Notes: generated by a model not told the origin, from the sequence alone. Shown: positions 24,223 to 32,822, counted from the stretch's first letter. The stretch is DNA of 37,196 nt from an uncultured Selenomonadales bacterium (GCA_900316935.1 ONEW01000023.1:1-37196), one strand, 5' to 3'. Numbers and translations: made by a program.

Positions 24223-24963
24223 TTATGTTTCCGGGACGGCGCACAGGCGGCAGAGACCCTGGAAGAGCCGTGCCCCCGTGTCCTTGAAATGGCCGCCGGG
24301 ATTCACGTCGAAGGCCGTGGCCACGCCCGCCTCCCGCAGGCGGATCTCGATGGCCCGCATGGTTTCCTCGACGGAGGCCATGACGGCGTTGCGCGTGTCC
24401 TTCTCTTTGTCGCCGAGGGAGAAGGCGGCCTGTTTCAGCTGGGCCGGCACGGGGCGGGAAAGGGCAAACTCCCGGAAGCCGGGGTACCACAGGGAGCCGG
24501 ACGCGCAGACGCAGCCGTCGAACAGCGCTGTCTGGTACATGGCGTACAGCGCGAAGAGGCCGGCCAGGGAGTACCCGGCCAGGAAGCGCCGGGACGGCTG
24601 CAGGCCGGACGCCGCCCGGATTTCCCGTTCCGCCGCGGGCAGGACATCCTGGGTCAGGGCGGACAGATAGGGATCCGCCCCGCCGGTGAAGTCGCGGCCC
24701 CCCTTGAACACTTTCGGCGCCGGCCAGGGCGTAAAGTCCCGTTCCCAGTCGTTGCCGCCGATCAGGATCAGGACGGCGGGGAAAGAGGCATGGCGGGCTG
24801 TTTCCCATTGGGAAAGTTTCACGTGGAACAGTCCGGCTTCTTCGGGGGACAGGTGGACGCAGCCGAAGGGAAGGAACCCCTCCGGGGTATCCGGGACGTG
24901 CGCCGTGACGGTGAGAACGGCCGGGGGGACGGCGGCAGAGGCACTTTTGAGGGTAAGCAGCAT
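24223..24963 (-). CDS. Alpha/beta hydrolase, putative esterase (PF00756-like)
   Basis: The 246-residue cytoplasmic protein has the esterase D / IroE-type fold: PAVLILIGGNDWERDFTPW early, RRFLAGYSLAGLFALYAMY with the nucleophile elbow G-Y-S-L-A-G, GSLWYPGF, and a late NPGGHF with the catalytic His. There is no signal peptide. The substrate is unknown; related proteins cleave siderophore or acyl esters. It has its own promoter and is divergent from sufC. A parS-like site lies inside its coding sequence. Confidence 0.82.
   Translation of the reverse strand: MLLTLKSASAAVPPAVLTVTAHVPDTPEGFLPFGCVHLSPEEAGLFHVKLSQWETARHASFPAVLILIGGNDWERDFTPWPAPKVFKGGRDFTGGADPYLSALTQDVLPAAEREIRAASGLQPSRRFLAGYSLAGLFALYAMYQTALFDGCVCASGSLWYPGFREFALSRPVPAQLKQAAFSLGDKEKDTRNAVMASVEETMRAIEIRLREAGVATAFDVNPGGHFKDTGARLFQGLCRLCAVPET
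24815..24830. promoter_or_regulatory. parS-like site inside the esterase gene, 15/16 match
   Basis: The minus strand reads TGTTCCACGTGAAACT, one base from the Bacillus form TGTTCCACGTGAAACA. It encodes part of the LFHVKL segment of the esterase. Confidence 0.7.
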
Positions 24964-24987
24964 GGCGGATCATCCTTTCTTTTCCCC

Positions 24988-25016
24988 ATTATACAACGGA
25001 CCGCGTTTTCTGCCTA
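24988..25016 (-). promoter_or_regulatory. Promoter of the esterase gene
   Basis: On the minus strand TAGGCA and TATAAT are 17 bases apart, about 25 bases before the ATG. Confidence 0.6.
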
Positions 25017-25056
25017 CCATCCGGGCGGGTTTTCGGTTTATCCGGGGCGGCGCTTA

Positions 25057-25085
25057 TTGACATAAACCCCGGTAGCGTATACAAT
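25057..25085 (+). promoter_or_regulatory. Promoter of the suf operon
   Basis: TTGACA at 25057 and TACAAT at 25080 are 17 bases apart. The ~105-base leader has a hairpin (GCGGAAG/CTTCCGC with inner CCGG/CCGG, 25144-25171) just before the ribosome-binding site. No clear IscR-type site was recognised. Confidence 0.8.
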
Positions 25086-25194
25086 GAGGGCATAACCTAG
25101 AATTCACCTATGAATTACCCTGTACCAAAACGGGCTTATGCCTGCGGAAGGACCGGGACACCGGCTTCCGCTTGAAGATAAAGGAGTGAACACG

Positions 25195-25941
25195 ATGGCT
25201 GATACCCTGTTGGAAATAAAAGGACTGCACGCCGGCGTTGCGGACAAGGAGATCCTGAAGGGACTGGACCTGACCGTGCGCAAGGGCGAAGTGCATGTCA
25301 TCCTGGGACCGAACGGTTCCGGCAAATCGACGCTCATGAACGTCATCATGGGCCATCCGAAGTATACGGTGTCCGGCGGCAGCATCGCCTTCGAAGGCGG
25401 GGACATTACGGCCCTGCCGACATTCGAACGGGCGCGCAAGGGCCTCTTCCTGTCCTTCCAGACGCCGGAAGAGATTCCCGGCATCACGGTGGAAAATATG
25501 CTGCGTACGGCCCGCCAGGCCATTACGGGCAAACGCGAGCGCATCTTCGCGTTCCGGAAGGAACTGAAGGCCACCATGGAGGAACTGCAGATGGACCCGT
25601 CCTATGCGGAGCGTTATCTGAACGTGGGCTTTTCGGGCGGCGAGAAGAAACGCAACGAAATCCTGCAGCTGCTCATGCTGAAGCCGAAACTGGCCCTGCT
25701 CGATGAAACCGATTCGGGCCTTGACGTCGATGCCGTGCAGATTGTGTCGAACGGCGTCCGCACATTCCACAACGAAGACAATGCGTGCCTCATCATCACG
25801 CACAATACGCGCATTCTGGACAAGCTGAAGGTGGACAAGGTGCACGTGCTGCTCGGCGGCCGCATCGTCGAGGAAGGCGGCCCGGAACTGGTCGGCGTCA
25901 TCAACCGCGAAGGCTTCACCCACCTGCAGCAGAAAGCGTGA
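25195..25941 (+). CDS. sufC: Fe-S cluster assembly ATPase SufC
   Basis: The 248-residue ABC-type ATPase shows the Walker A GPNGSGKST (residues 38-46), a Q-loop in FLSFQTPEEIPG, the signature FSGGEKKR, Walker B LALLDETDSGLD and the switch His in LIITHNTR. These are the typical SufC variants. It acts in the cytoplasm with SufB and SufD as the scaffold complex for Fe-S clusters. It is first in sufCBDSU, the common Firmicute order, and AAGGAG precedes ATG 25195. The sufB start lies eight bases past its stop. Confidence 0.97.
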   Translation: MADTLLEIKGLHAGVADKEILKGLDLTVRKGEVHVILGPNGSGKSTLMNVIMGHPKYTVSGGSIAFEGGDITALPTFERARKGLFLSFQTPEEIPGITVENMLRTARQAITGKRERIFAFRKELKATMEELQMDPSYAERYLNVGFSGGEKKRNEILQLLMLKPKLALLDETDSGLDVDAVQIVSNGVRTFHNEDNACLIITHNTRILDKLKVDKVHVLLGGRIVEEGGPELVGVINREGFTHLQQKA

Positions 25942-25949
25942 GGTGCGCC

Positions 25950-27365
25950 ATGGAAGACGTGACCAGGAAGAAGACCTACGTCGAGGATATCGAGCGGTCC
26001 CTGTACGATATCCGCAACGAGGACCGTTCCCTTTACAAATCCGCCAAGGGATTGACGGAAGCCGTGGTCCGGGACATCTCGCAGCGCAAGGGCGACCCGG
26101 ACTGGATGCTGCAAAAGCGGCTGGAATCCCTGAAAATCTACAATGAACTGTCCATGCCGTCGTGGGGGCCCGACCTGTCGCCCCTCCGCATGGACGATAT
26201 CGTGACCTATGTGCGGCCCGACGCGAAGATGACGGGCAACTGGAAGGAAGTGCCCGCGGAGATCAAGGACACCTTCGACCGCCTGGGCATTCCCGAAGCG
26301 GAGAAGACCTCCCTGGCAGGCGTGGGCGCGCAGTACGACTCCGAAGTGGTCTACCACAGCGTGCAGAAGGAGCTGGCCGACCAGGGCGTCATCTACACCG
26401 ATTTCGAGACCGCCGTGCGCGAGTACCCGGACCTCGTGAAGGAATACTTTATGACGCTCATCCCGCCGACGGCCCATAAGTTCGCCGCCCTGCACGGAGC
26501 CGTGTGGTCCGGCGGGTCCTTCGTCTACGTGCCCGAGGGCGTGCACGTGGACATCCCCCTGCAGAGTTATTTCCGCCTCAACGCGGCGGGCGCGGGGCAG
26601 TTCGAACACACCCTGATCATTTGTGAAAAAGGGTCGTCCCTGCACTTCATCGAAGGCTGCTCGGCACCGAAATACAACGTGACGAACCTCCATGCCGGCG
26701 CCGTCGAGCTGTTCGTCAAGGAAGGCGCGCGCCTGCGCTATTCCACCATCGAGAACTGGTCCCGCAACATGATGAACCTCAACACCAAGCGGGCCCTCGT
26801 CGACAAGGACGGCGTCATCGAGTGGGTGTCCGGCTCCTTCGGGTCCCACGTGTCGTGCCTCTATCCGACGAGCGTCCTGCGCGGGGAGAACGCCAAGTGC
26901 GAATTCACGGGCGTCACCTTCGCGTCGAAGGGCCAGGACCTGGACACGGGCGCCAGCGCCCTGCTGCTGGCACCGCACACGTCGGCGAACATCAACACCC
27001 GCACCATTTCCAAGGCCGGCGGCAAGGCGACGTACCGCAGCGCCGTCAAGGTCGCCCCGGCGGCGAAGGGCGCCAAGTGCCTCGTCAACTGCGAGTCCCT
27101 CATGCTCGACGACCGGTCGCGCAGCGACACCCTGCCGGTCATGGACATCCAGGCCGCCGACGTCGAGGTCGGCCACGAGGCGAAGATCGGCCGCATCTCC
27201 GACGAGGCGATCTTCTACCTGACGAGCCGCGGCATCGACGAGAAAGAGGCCCAGGCCATGATTGTGCGTGGCTTTGTGGAGCCCATTTCCAAGGCCCTGC
27301 CGGTGGAATACGCCGTGGAAATGAACAACCTGATCAATCTGGAACTCGAAGGGACCATGGGGTAA
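25950..27365 (+). CDS. sufB: Fe-S cluster assembly scaffold SufB
   Basis: The 471-residue protein is of normal SufB length. It has the N-terminal helical part (LTEAVVRDISQRKGDPDWML), the right-handed beta-helix core with GGSFVYVPEGVHVDIPLQSYFRLN, FIEGCSAPKYN and CEFTGVTFASKGQ, and the C-terminal GRISDEAIFYLTSRGI with EKEAQAMIVRGF. It receives sulfur and builds the cluster with SufC and SufD. Its ribosome-binding site overlaps the end of sufC, so the two genes are probably translationally coupled. Confidence 0.97.
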   Translation: MEDVTRKKTYVEDIERSLYDIRNEDRSLYKSAKGLTEAVVRDISQRKGDPDWMLQKRLESLKIYNELSMPSWGPDLSPLRMDDIVTYVRPDAKMTGNWKEVPAEIKDTFDRLGIPEAEKTSLAGVGAQYDSEVVYHSVQKELADQGVIYTDFETAVREYPDLVKEYFMTLIPPTAHKFAALHGAVWSGGSFVYVPEGVHVDIPLQSYFRLNAAGAGQFEHTLIICEKGSSLHFIEGCSAPKYNVTNLHAGAVELFVKEGARLRYSTIENWSRNMMNLNTKRALVDKDGVIEWVSGSFGSHVSCLYPTSVLRGENAKCEFTGVTFASKGQDLDTGASALLLAPHTSANINTRTISKAGGKATYRSAVKVAPAAKGAKCLVNCESLMLDDRSRSDTLPVMDIQAADVEVGHEAKIGRISDEAIFYLTSRGIDEKEAQAMIVRGFVEPISKALPVEYAVEMNNLINLELEGTMG

Positions 27366-27377
27366 GGAGGAATGGCA

Positions 27378-28241
27378 ATGGAAAAGGAAAAGACATTGTA
27401 CAGCGCCATCCCCATGCGGACCTGGAGATGGCTCGGCGTCAACGGGGCCTATGTGCCGGCCGGCGTGGTGCCGGCGGACGGGAACGATGTCCCGGCCGGG
27501 GCGGACCGTCAATGGTCCGTCGCACAAGGCGCGGTCCGGACGGAAACCGTCGTGTACCGCACGGAACAGGCGGGAAGGGTGACAATCGATGTCGCCCCTG
27601 GCGCGAAGCTGCACTACACGCAAGTGCAGCTGCTGCCGGCGGACAAGGGCCACGTCGATTCGTTGGAAATCAACGTGGCGGAAGGCGCCGAAGCCCGTGT
27701 GACGATTGCCGAGCTGGGCGCGGCGGAAACGGTCAGCAAAGTGACGATCAACCTGGCCGGCGACGGGGCCGTCGGGGACCTGGCCGCCATCTACCTGGGC
27801 AACGGCAGCCGGAAGGTGGACCTGAACTATGTGATCCGCCAGGCAGGCCGCAGGACGAAGGCGGACATGCAGGTGCGCGGCGCCTTGAAGGACTGCAGTG
27901 AAAAGATCTTCCGCGGCACCCTGGACTTTCTCCGCGGCAGCAAGGGCAGCGTCGGCCGGGAGCGCGAAGAAGTGGTGCTCCTGAACGAAGGCGTGCGCAA
28001 CCGCAGCGTACCCCTCATGCTGTCCGGGGAAGACGACGTGGACGGCCATCACGCGGTCAGCGTCGGCAAAATGGACCAGGAAAAGCTGTTCTACATCACG
28101 AGCCGGGGCTTGGACCTGAGCGAGGCCCAGCGCCTCGTCGTGGAGGCTTCTTTCAATCCCGTGCTGGAACGCGTGGAAGACACAGCCTTACGGGCTGAAA
28201 TCGAGCAATATATAGAGGAGAGGATTTCCGATGGCAAGTAA
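27378..28241 (+). CDS. sufD: Fe-S cluster assembly protein SufD
   Basis: This 287-residue SufD-family protein has a beta-helix core and a C-terminal DQEKLFYITSRGLDLSEAQRLVVEASFNPVL that parallels SufB. It is shorter than E. coli SufD (about 420), mainly for lack of the N-terminal helical region, as seen in other Firmicutes. I chose ATG 27378 because GGAGG is seven bases upstream; ATG 27372 is too close to it. Its end overlaps the sufS start by 11 bases. Confidence 0.9.
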   Translation: MEKEKTLYSAIPMRTWRWLGVNGAYVPAGVVPADGNDVPAGADRQWSVAQGAVRTETVVYRTEQAGRVTIDVAPGAKLHYTQVQLLPADKGHVDSLEINVAEGAEARVTIAELGAAETVSKVTINLAGDGAVGDLAAIYLGNGSRKVDLNYVIRQAGRRTKADMQVRGALKDCSEKIFRGTLDFLRGSKGSVGREREEVVLLNEGVRNRSVPLMLSGEDDVDGHHAVSVGKMDQEKLFYITSRGLDLSEAQRLVVEASFNPVLERVEDTALRAEIEQYIEERISDGK

Positions 28242-29460
28242 AGATTTCCGGCTTGATTTTCCGCTGCTGCAGCAGAAAATGAACGGCAAGCCGCTGACCT
28301 ACCTCGACAACGGGGCCACGACGCAGAAACCGGAAAGCGTCGTCCGTTCCATTTGCGGGTACTACGGCGGCTGTAACGCCAACCCGCACCGCGGCGCCTA
28401 CGAACTGAGCGTCAAGGCGACGGATGTCTATGAAAACGCGCGCGTCAAGGTGCAGCATTTCATCAACGCGCCCAAATCCAATGAAATCATTTTCACGAAG
28501 AACGCGACGGAAGCGCTCAACCTGGTGGCTTACAGCTACGGCCTGACCTTTGTGCAGCCCGGGGACGAGATCGTCCTCTCCATCGCCGAACACCACAGCA
28601 ATCTGGTTCCGTGGCAGATGGTGGCCCGGGCCAAAGGCGCCACGCTGAAATACATCTATCTGGAGCCGGACGGCAACCTGTCCGACGAAGACATTGAGAC
28701 CAAGGTCACGGAAAAGACGAAGATCGTCGCCGTGACCCATGTGTCCAACGTGCTCGGCCTCGTGAACGACGTCCGCAAAGTCGTCGACAAGGCCCACAGC
28801 GTCGGGGCGGTCTGCGTCGTCGACGGGTCCCAGAGCGTGGCCCATATGGCCGTCGATGTGCGGCAGCTGGACTGCGACTTCTTCGCCTTCAGCGGCCATA
28901 AACTGCTGAGCCCCATGGGCATCGGCGTGCTCTACGGCAAAGAGGCGCTGCTCGACAAGATGCCGCCCTTCCTGCGCGGCGGCGATATGATCGACTACGT
29001 GACCGAACAGGAAACGACCTTCGCGGAGCTGCCCCAGAAGTTCGAGGCAGGCACGCAGAACGTCGGCGGCGCCTCCGGCCTGGCCGCGGCCATCGAGTAT
29101 CTGGAGGACTTCACCTTCGGCCGCATCGAAGCCATTGAACAGGAACTCCTCGGCTATGCCCTGCCGCAGCTGCGCGAACTGCCCTATATCGAACTCTACG
29201 GCTGCGACTCCGCGCGGAACAACAAGACGGGCATCATCACCTTCAACGTGAAGGATGTCCATCCCCACGACGTTTCCACCATCCTCGATGCCCAGGGCGT
29301 CGCCATCCGGGCCGGGCACCACTGCGCCCAGCCGCTCATGCAGTACCTGGGGCAGAACGCCACGTGCCGCGCCAGCTTCTATCTGTACAACACGAAAGAA
29401 GACGTGGACCGCTGGATCGCGGCCCTGAAGACCGTGCGCAACGTAATGCGCCTGGAGTGA
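28231..29460 (+). CDS. sufS: Cysteine desulfurase SufS
   Basis: The 409-residue type II cysteine desulfurase is a PLP enzyme that takes sulfur from L-cysteine. It shows TYLDNGATTQKP, HHSNLVPWQ, VVDGSQSVAH, the PLP lysine in FSGHKLLSP (Lys224) and the persulfide cysteine in RAGHHCAQP (Cys365). It hands sulfur to SufU, encoded next. The stop codon of sufD is inside its first codons, so expression is coupled. It is complete, in contrast to the class V aminotransferase remnant at the left edge of the window. Confidence 0.97.
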   Translation: MASKDFRLDFPLLQQKMNGKPLTYLDNGATTQKPESVVRSICGYYGGCNANPHRGAYELSVKATDVYENARVKVQHFINAPKSNEIIFTKNATEALNLVAYSYGLTFVQPGDEIVLSIAEHHSNLVPWQMVARAKGATLKYIYLEPDGNLSDEDIETKVTEKTKIVAVTHVSNVLGLVNDVRKVVDKAHSVGAVCVVDGSQSVAHMAVDVRQLDCDFFAFSGHKLLSPMGIGVLYGKEALLDKMPPFLRGGDMIDYVTEQETTFAELPQKFEAGTQNVGGASGLAAAIEYLEDFTFGRIEAIEQELLGYALPQLRELPYIELYGCDSARNNKTGIITFNVKDVHPHDVSTILDAQGVAIRAGHHCAQPLMQYLGQNATCRASFYLYNTKEDVDRWIAALKTVRNVMRLE

Positions 29461-29476
29461 CGGGGGAGGTACGGCC

Positions 29477-29911
29477 ATGACCGATTTAGGCGGAATCTAT
29501 ACGGAACTGATTGCGGAAGAAAGCCGCAATCCGGAAAACAAACACCATCTGGACCATCCCAACCTCACCGAACGGGGCCATAACCCCAGCTGCGGCGATG
29601 AAATCACCCTGGAACTCGACGTGGAAGACGGCGTCATCAAGGACGCCGCCTTTACCGGCGTGGGCTGTGCCATTTCCCAGGCCTCGACATCGCTCATGAT
29701 CAGCCTCATCAAAGGGCAGCCCGTGGAAAAGGCGCGGCACTTGGCCGGCCTGTTCCTGAAGATGATCAAGGGCGAAGTGACGGACGAAAGCGAACTGGAA
29801 GAACTGGAAGACGCCGCCGCCCTGCAGAGCATCTCCCACATGCCGGCCCGCGTGAAGTGCGCCGTGCTGTCGTGGCATACGCTGGAAACGGCGCTGGACA
29901 AGAAAAAATAA
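29477..29911 (+). CDS. sufU: Sulfur-transfer protein SufU
   Basis: The 144-residue IscU-like protein has three conserved cysteines: NPSCGD (Cys39, Asp41), GVGCAISQAS (Cys64) and RVKCAVLSWHTL (Cys128). The GAP-type insert between the second and third cysteine (about 80-120) marks it as SufU rather than IscU. In Firmicutes SufU uses zinc to accept the persulfide from SufS. It closes the suf operon; a GGGGGAGG ribosome-binding site precedes the ATG. Confidence 0.95.
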   Translation: MTDLGGIYTELIAEESRNPENKHHLDHPNLTERGHNPSCGDEITLELDVEDGVIKDAAFTGVGCAISQASTSLMISLIKGQPVEKARHLAGLFLKMIKGEVTDESELEELEDAAALQSISHMPARVKCAVLSWHTLETALDKKK

Positions 29912-29929
29912 ACGGGATGCGGACCCCGG

Positions 29930-30000
29930 AATCCCGGACAGACAACGAATTCTCCCCGCTTTACCAGGAGGATTGCCCGTGCGCCTGTCCGGGATTTTTT
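29930..30000 (+). terminator. Long-loop terminator of the suf operon
   Basis: AATCCCGGACAG (29930) pairs with CTGTCCGGGATT (29985), followed by a T-run. The loop of 43 bases is unusually long and contains an AGGAGG sequence seven bases before a GTG (29979). Confidence 0.8.
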
Positions 30001-30157
30001 ACGCGCTTTCCCCCTCCGGAGAAGATTGTTCACAAATTTGCCACATTGATCCGATATAATCCGCATATAAAGTATATACAATTGGCGTGCAGGCAGGCCT
30101 GCAAGGGTTCGGTTCCATCCTCAAAAAGGGCGCCATACATCAACAGGAGGGATTCAA

Positions 30158-30826
30158 TTGAAGAAATACGTAGCAGAATTCATCGGAACGTTCGTCCTCG
30201 TCTTTATCGGCTGCGGCACAGCGGCTACCGTGGGGTGCGACCCCAAAGCGGGCTCCGGGTATATCCTGACAGCCCTGGCCTTCGGCTTGTCCATCGTCGC
30301 CATGGCCTATTCCATCGGCAATATTTCCGGCTGTCACGTCAACCCGGCCGTATCGTTGTCCTGCCTGCTGGCGGGACGGATGCCCGGGAAGGATTTCGCC
30401 GGCTATGTGGTGGCCCAGTTTCTCGGCGCCATGGCGGCAGCGGGCGTCCTGACGGTGTTCGTTTCCCCGGAAGGCGGCTTGGGCACGAACGCCCTGTTCC
30501 AAGGGGAAGTGGGTGCCTCTTTCCTGATTGAGGTCATCCTGACCTTCATCTTCACCATGGCCGTCCTCGGTGCTACGGCCAAACCGGGGAACGCCAGCGT
30601 GGCCGGCCTCGTCATCGGCCTGTCCCTGACCCTGGTCCACATCCTCGGCATCGCCTATACGGGCACTTCCGTCAATCCCGCCCGCAGCTTCGGGCCGGCC
30701 CTCTTCGTCGGCGGCGAAGCCCTGGCCGATGTGTGGGTCTTTATCCTGGCACCTTTGGTCGGCGGCGCCCTGAGCGCCTTCGTCTACAGTTTCCTGTCCG
30801 GCGGCAAGGGCAGTGAAACCGCGTAA
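30158..30826 (+). CDS. Aquaporin (MIP family)
   Basis: The 222-residue inner-membrane channel has six helices and two half-helices with the NPA boxes GCHVNPAVSL (residues about 66-75) and GTSVNPARSFGPA (about 171-183). The Arg after the second NPA and the Thr/His/Cys-type selectivity context resemble water-selective AqpZ more than glycerol facilitators. The start is TTG 30158, seven bases after AGGAGG; no ATG is available. A -10-like TATAAT lies at 30055, with a poor -35. It is monocistronic. Confidence 0.92.
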   Translation: MKKYVAEFIGTFVLVFIGCGTAATVGCDPKAGSGYILTALAFGLSIVAMAYSIGNISGCHVNPAVSLSCLLAGRMPGKDFAGYVVAQFLGAMAAAGVLTVFVSPEGGLGTNALFQGEVGASFLIEVILTFIFTMAVLGATAKPGNASVAGLVIGLSLTLVHILGIAYTGTSVNPARSFGPALFVGGEALADVWVFILAPLVGGALSAFVYSFLSGGKGSETA

Positions 30827-30843
30827 CGTAAAAGGGATGACGA

Positions 30844-30879
30844 CACCCCGGTACACGAACGTGTCCGGGGTGCTTTTTT
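30844..30879 (+). terminator. Terminator of the aquaporin gene
   Basis: CACCCCGG pairs with CCGGGGTG, with a second small stem inside the loop, followed by a T-run. Confidence 0.9.
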
Positions 30880-30940
30880 ATACGGTCTGTCTATTTTTCG
30901 GTTAGCGCTGGCTTTCCGGTACTGTCTCCGGGAAGCATCG

Positions 30941-31021
30941 TTATTTCTTCTTATACCCTGTAATCATGGTCGCGAAGAAGCAGATTACGGTCAGCCAGGC
31001 GAATGTTTTATGGACTTTCAT
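30941..31021 (-). CDS. 26-residue membrane peptide
   Basis: The peptide starts MKVHKTFAW, has one hydrophobic helix (LTVICFFATMITG) and ends YKKK. The basic ends and central helix indicate a single-pass inner-membrane peptide. AGGGGG is upstream of the ATG and a good promoter overlaps a palindrome at 31068-31097. I do not recognise a function. Similar short peptides that end GYKKK occur in Firmicutes by memory, but no search was made. It follows the AhpF-like gene on the same strand. Confidence 0.6.
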   Translation of the reverse strand: MKVHKTFAWLTVICFFATMITGYKKK

Positions 31022-31067
31022 GGGAATGGCCCCCTTTCCGGATATACATCCTTCTACATCCTGCCCA

Positions 31068-31097
31068 TAGTTTACCTAAACTAACTTGTTTTGTCAA
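31068..31097 (-). promoter_or_regulatory. Promoter and operator of the 26-residue peptide gene
   Basis: On the minus strand TTGACA and TAAACT are 17 bases apart. The perfect palindrome TAGTTTA-2-TAAACTA (31068-31083) covers the -10 element, which suggests repression. Confidence 0.75.
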
Positions 31098-31144
31098 AGG
31101 CAGGGAGGAAATACCGGCTGCGGAAAGGGCAGAGGGCCCGATGG

Positions 31145-32764
31145 TCAGGGAAGCAGTGCGAGGATTTCCTGCAGCGTCTTTCTCCCGAATCCGACCTGCC
31201 GACCGTCATCGACGACGAGGCAGGGAACGCCCATGATGTTGTATTTTTCCCTGGCATCCGGGAAGCGGGCGATATCGAAGACTTCCGCCGTCACGGCAGG
31301 ATTCAGTGCCGCGATATGCTGTGCGCTGGTTACGGTTTCCGGGCAGATGGTGCAGGACAGGGATACGAAGACTTTCAGGTCATGCCTGCCCGCCGCCGCA
31401 ATGGCATGACGGTCTTCTTCCGCGAGCGGCTGCCCGGGGCCGGCCGCATTGTAAAGCCCCAGCAGGAAAGAGGTAAATTCATGCCCGCCGGGAACTCCGT
31501 GGAAGGCGAGGCCTGTCCAGGACCCGCCGGGGCGTTCGATGCGGACGCAGGGAACACCGGTATCCGGCAGCGGGGTTTCCCGGAGGGTGAGTTTGTCCGT
31601 CAGGGCGCATAGTTCCGTCAGATAGTGCCGCAGCTCCGCCGAGGCGGCCGAGTTGTTATAATGCAGCGCGAGCACCAGGGGCGTTTCCATTTTGGCAAAC
31701 AAAAGGGACATCTGCGCCTTCATGGCGGTGCTGAAAAGTTCCTCCTCCGTGCCCTCCTCTTCCTGCGGGGCGGATTCCCCGACGGGGGTGACGGGCTGGC
31801 GGGGATGGAGCCCGGTCTCCTTTTGTTTCCGGGCGGCGTAGCGTTCCAGTTCCGTCGCCGCCAGGGCGCCGTCCCCGACGGCTGTCGCGACCTGGCGGAG
31901 GGGCTTGATGCAGAGGTCGCCGGCAGCGTATACGCCATCTGCGGAAGTCTTTTGCAGGCGGTCCGTGACGACATAGCCTTGGGCATCGCAGTCGACCAGG
32001 CCCTGTACCAGTGCGGTGGCGGGTTCATAACCGGCCAATACGAAGACGCCGATGGGTCCGTTGTCTGCGGACCGGAACGTCGTCTTCCTGTGGGTCTCCG
32101 TATCCGTGTAGGTGATGGCCTGCACGCTCCCGTCTCCTTCCACGGAATCCACCGTGCAATGGGTCAGTACGGTGATTTTGGGGTGATGCAGCGCCGGTTC
32201 GGCCACCGCGGCCGCACAGGAGAACCCCTCTTTGCGGATCAGGATGGTGACGTGCCGGGCGTACTTCGTCAGGAAGACGCTTTCTTCAGCCGCGGCAAAT
32301 CCGCCGCCAAGGACGAAGACATCCCGCCCGGTGAAGAATTCGCCGTCGCAGGTGGCGCAGTAGGCGACGCCGCGTCCCCGGTAGTCCGTTTCGCCCTGGA
32401 AGCCGATTGGGCGGGGGCGGGCTCCGGTGGCAAGCAGGATGCCGAAGGCGGAGAGGGTGCCGCGCGAAGTCTCCACGTGTTTGACGGGGCCGTCCAAATG
32501 GAGTTTCAACGCTTCGGCAAGCAGGAATTCAGCCCCGAAACGTTCCGCCTGGTTGCGCATGGTTTCCGTCAATGCCGTGCCGCTGGAAGAGAGGACGCCG
32601 GGATAGTTCACGATGTCGTGGGTGAGGGCGGCCTGCCCGCCGAAGCGTTCTTTTTCCAGGACGAGGACGCGGTAACGGGCCCTGGCCAGGTACAGGGCAG
32701 CCGTCAGTCCTGCCGGGCCGCCGCCGATGATGATGACATCGTACAGTGTTTTTTCATCAACCAT
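31145..32764 (-). CDS. AhpF-like thioredoxin reductase with C-terminal two-fold thioredoxin/glutaredoxin domain
   Basis: The protein has 539 residues. Residues 1-310 are a flavoprotein reductase with FAD motif GGGPAG (14-19), the redox pair CATC (136/139), an NADPH-binding GGGFAAAEES and a final YAAGDL FAD motif. After a linker, residues ~360-539 hold two thioredoxin folds; the second has CTIC (471/474). E. coli AhpF has the same parts with the thioredoxin folds at the N-terminus, so this is a permuted order. It should reduce AhpC, encoded just upstream. ATG 32764 follows GAGG; the longer reading frame into ahpC is not real. Confidence 0.88.
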   Translation of the reverse strand: MVDEKTLYDVIIIGGGPAGLTAALYLARARYRVLVLEKERFGGQAALTHDIVNYPGVLSSSGTALTETMRNQAERFGAEFLLAEALKLHLDGPVKHVETSRGTLSAFGILLATGARPRPIGFQGETDYRGRGVAYCATCDGEFFTGRDVFVLGGGFAAAEESVFLTKYARHVTILIRKEGFSCAAAVAEPALHHPKITVLTHCTVDSVEGDGSVQAITYTDTETHRKTTFRSADNGPIGVFVLAGYEPATALVQGLVDCDAQGYVVTDRLQKTSADGVYAAGDLCIKPLRQVATAVGDGALAATELERYAARKQKETGLHPRQPVTPVGESAPQEEEGTEEELFSTAMKAQMSLLFAKMETPLVLALHYNNSAASAELRHYLTELCALTDKLTLRETPLPDTGVPCVRIERPGGSWTGLAFHGVPGGHEFTSFLLGLYNAAGPGQPLAEEDRHAIAAAGRHDLKVFVSLSCTICPETVTSAQHIAALNPAVTAEVFDIARFPDAREKYNIMGVPCLVVDDGRQVGFGRKTLQEILALLP

Positions 32765-32781
32765 AGTGTTTTCCTCGTATG

Positions 32782-32816
32782 AAAAAGGCAGGGGCCGCCT
32801 TTCGGATGCCCCTGCC
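32782..32816 (-). terminator. Intercistronic terminator between ahpC and the reductase
   Basis: GGCAGGGGC pairs with GCCCCTGCC, followed by TTTTTC on the minus strand. It lies in the 58-bp gap and probably lets most transcripts end after ahpC. Confidence 0.8.
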
Positions 32817-32822
32817 GCGGAA

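Noticed and set aside
25614..28052. Minus-strand open frame of about 800 codons opposite sufC, sufB and sufD
   Set aside because: It is antisense to strongly conserved suf genes and has no recognisable domain; its length follows from GC bias at codon positions.
32461..32480. CCACGTG stretch as a fourth parS
   Set aside because: Only the central CACGTG matches; the flanking GTTT/AAAC arms are absent. Other CACGTG cores in the window fail likewise.
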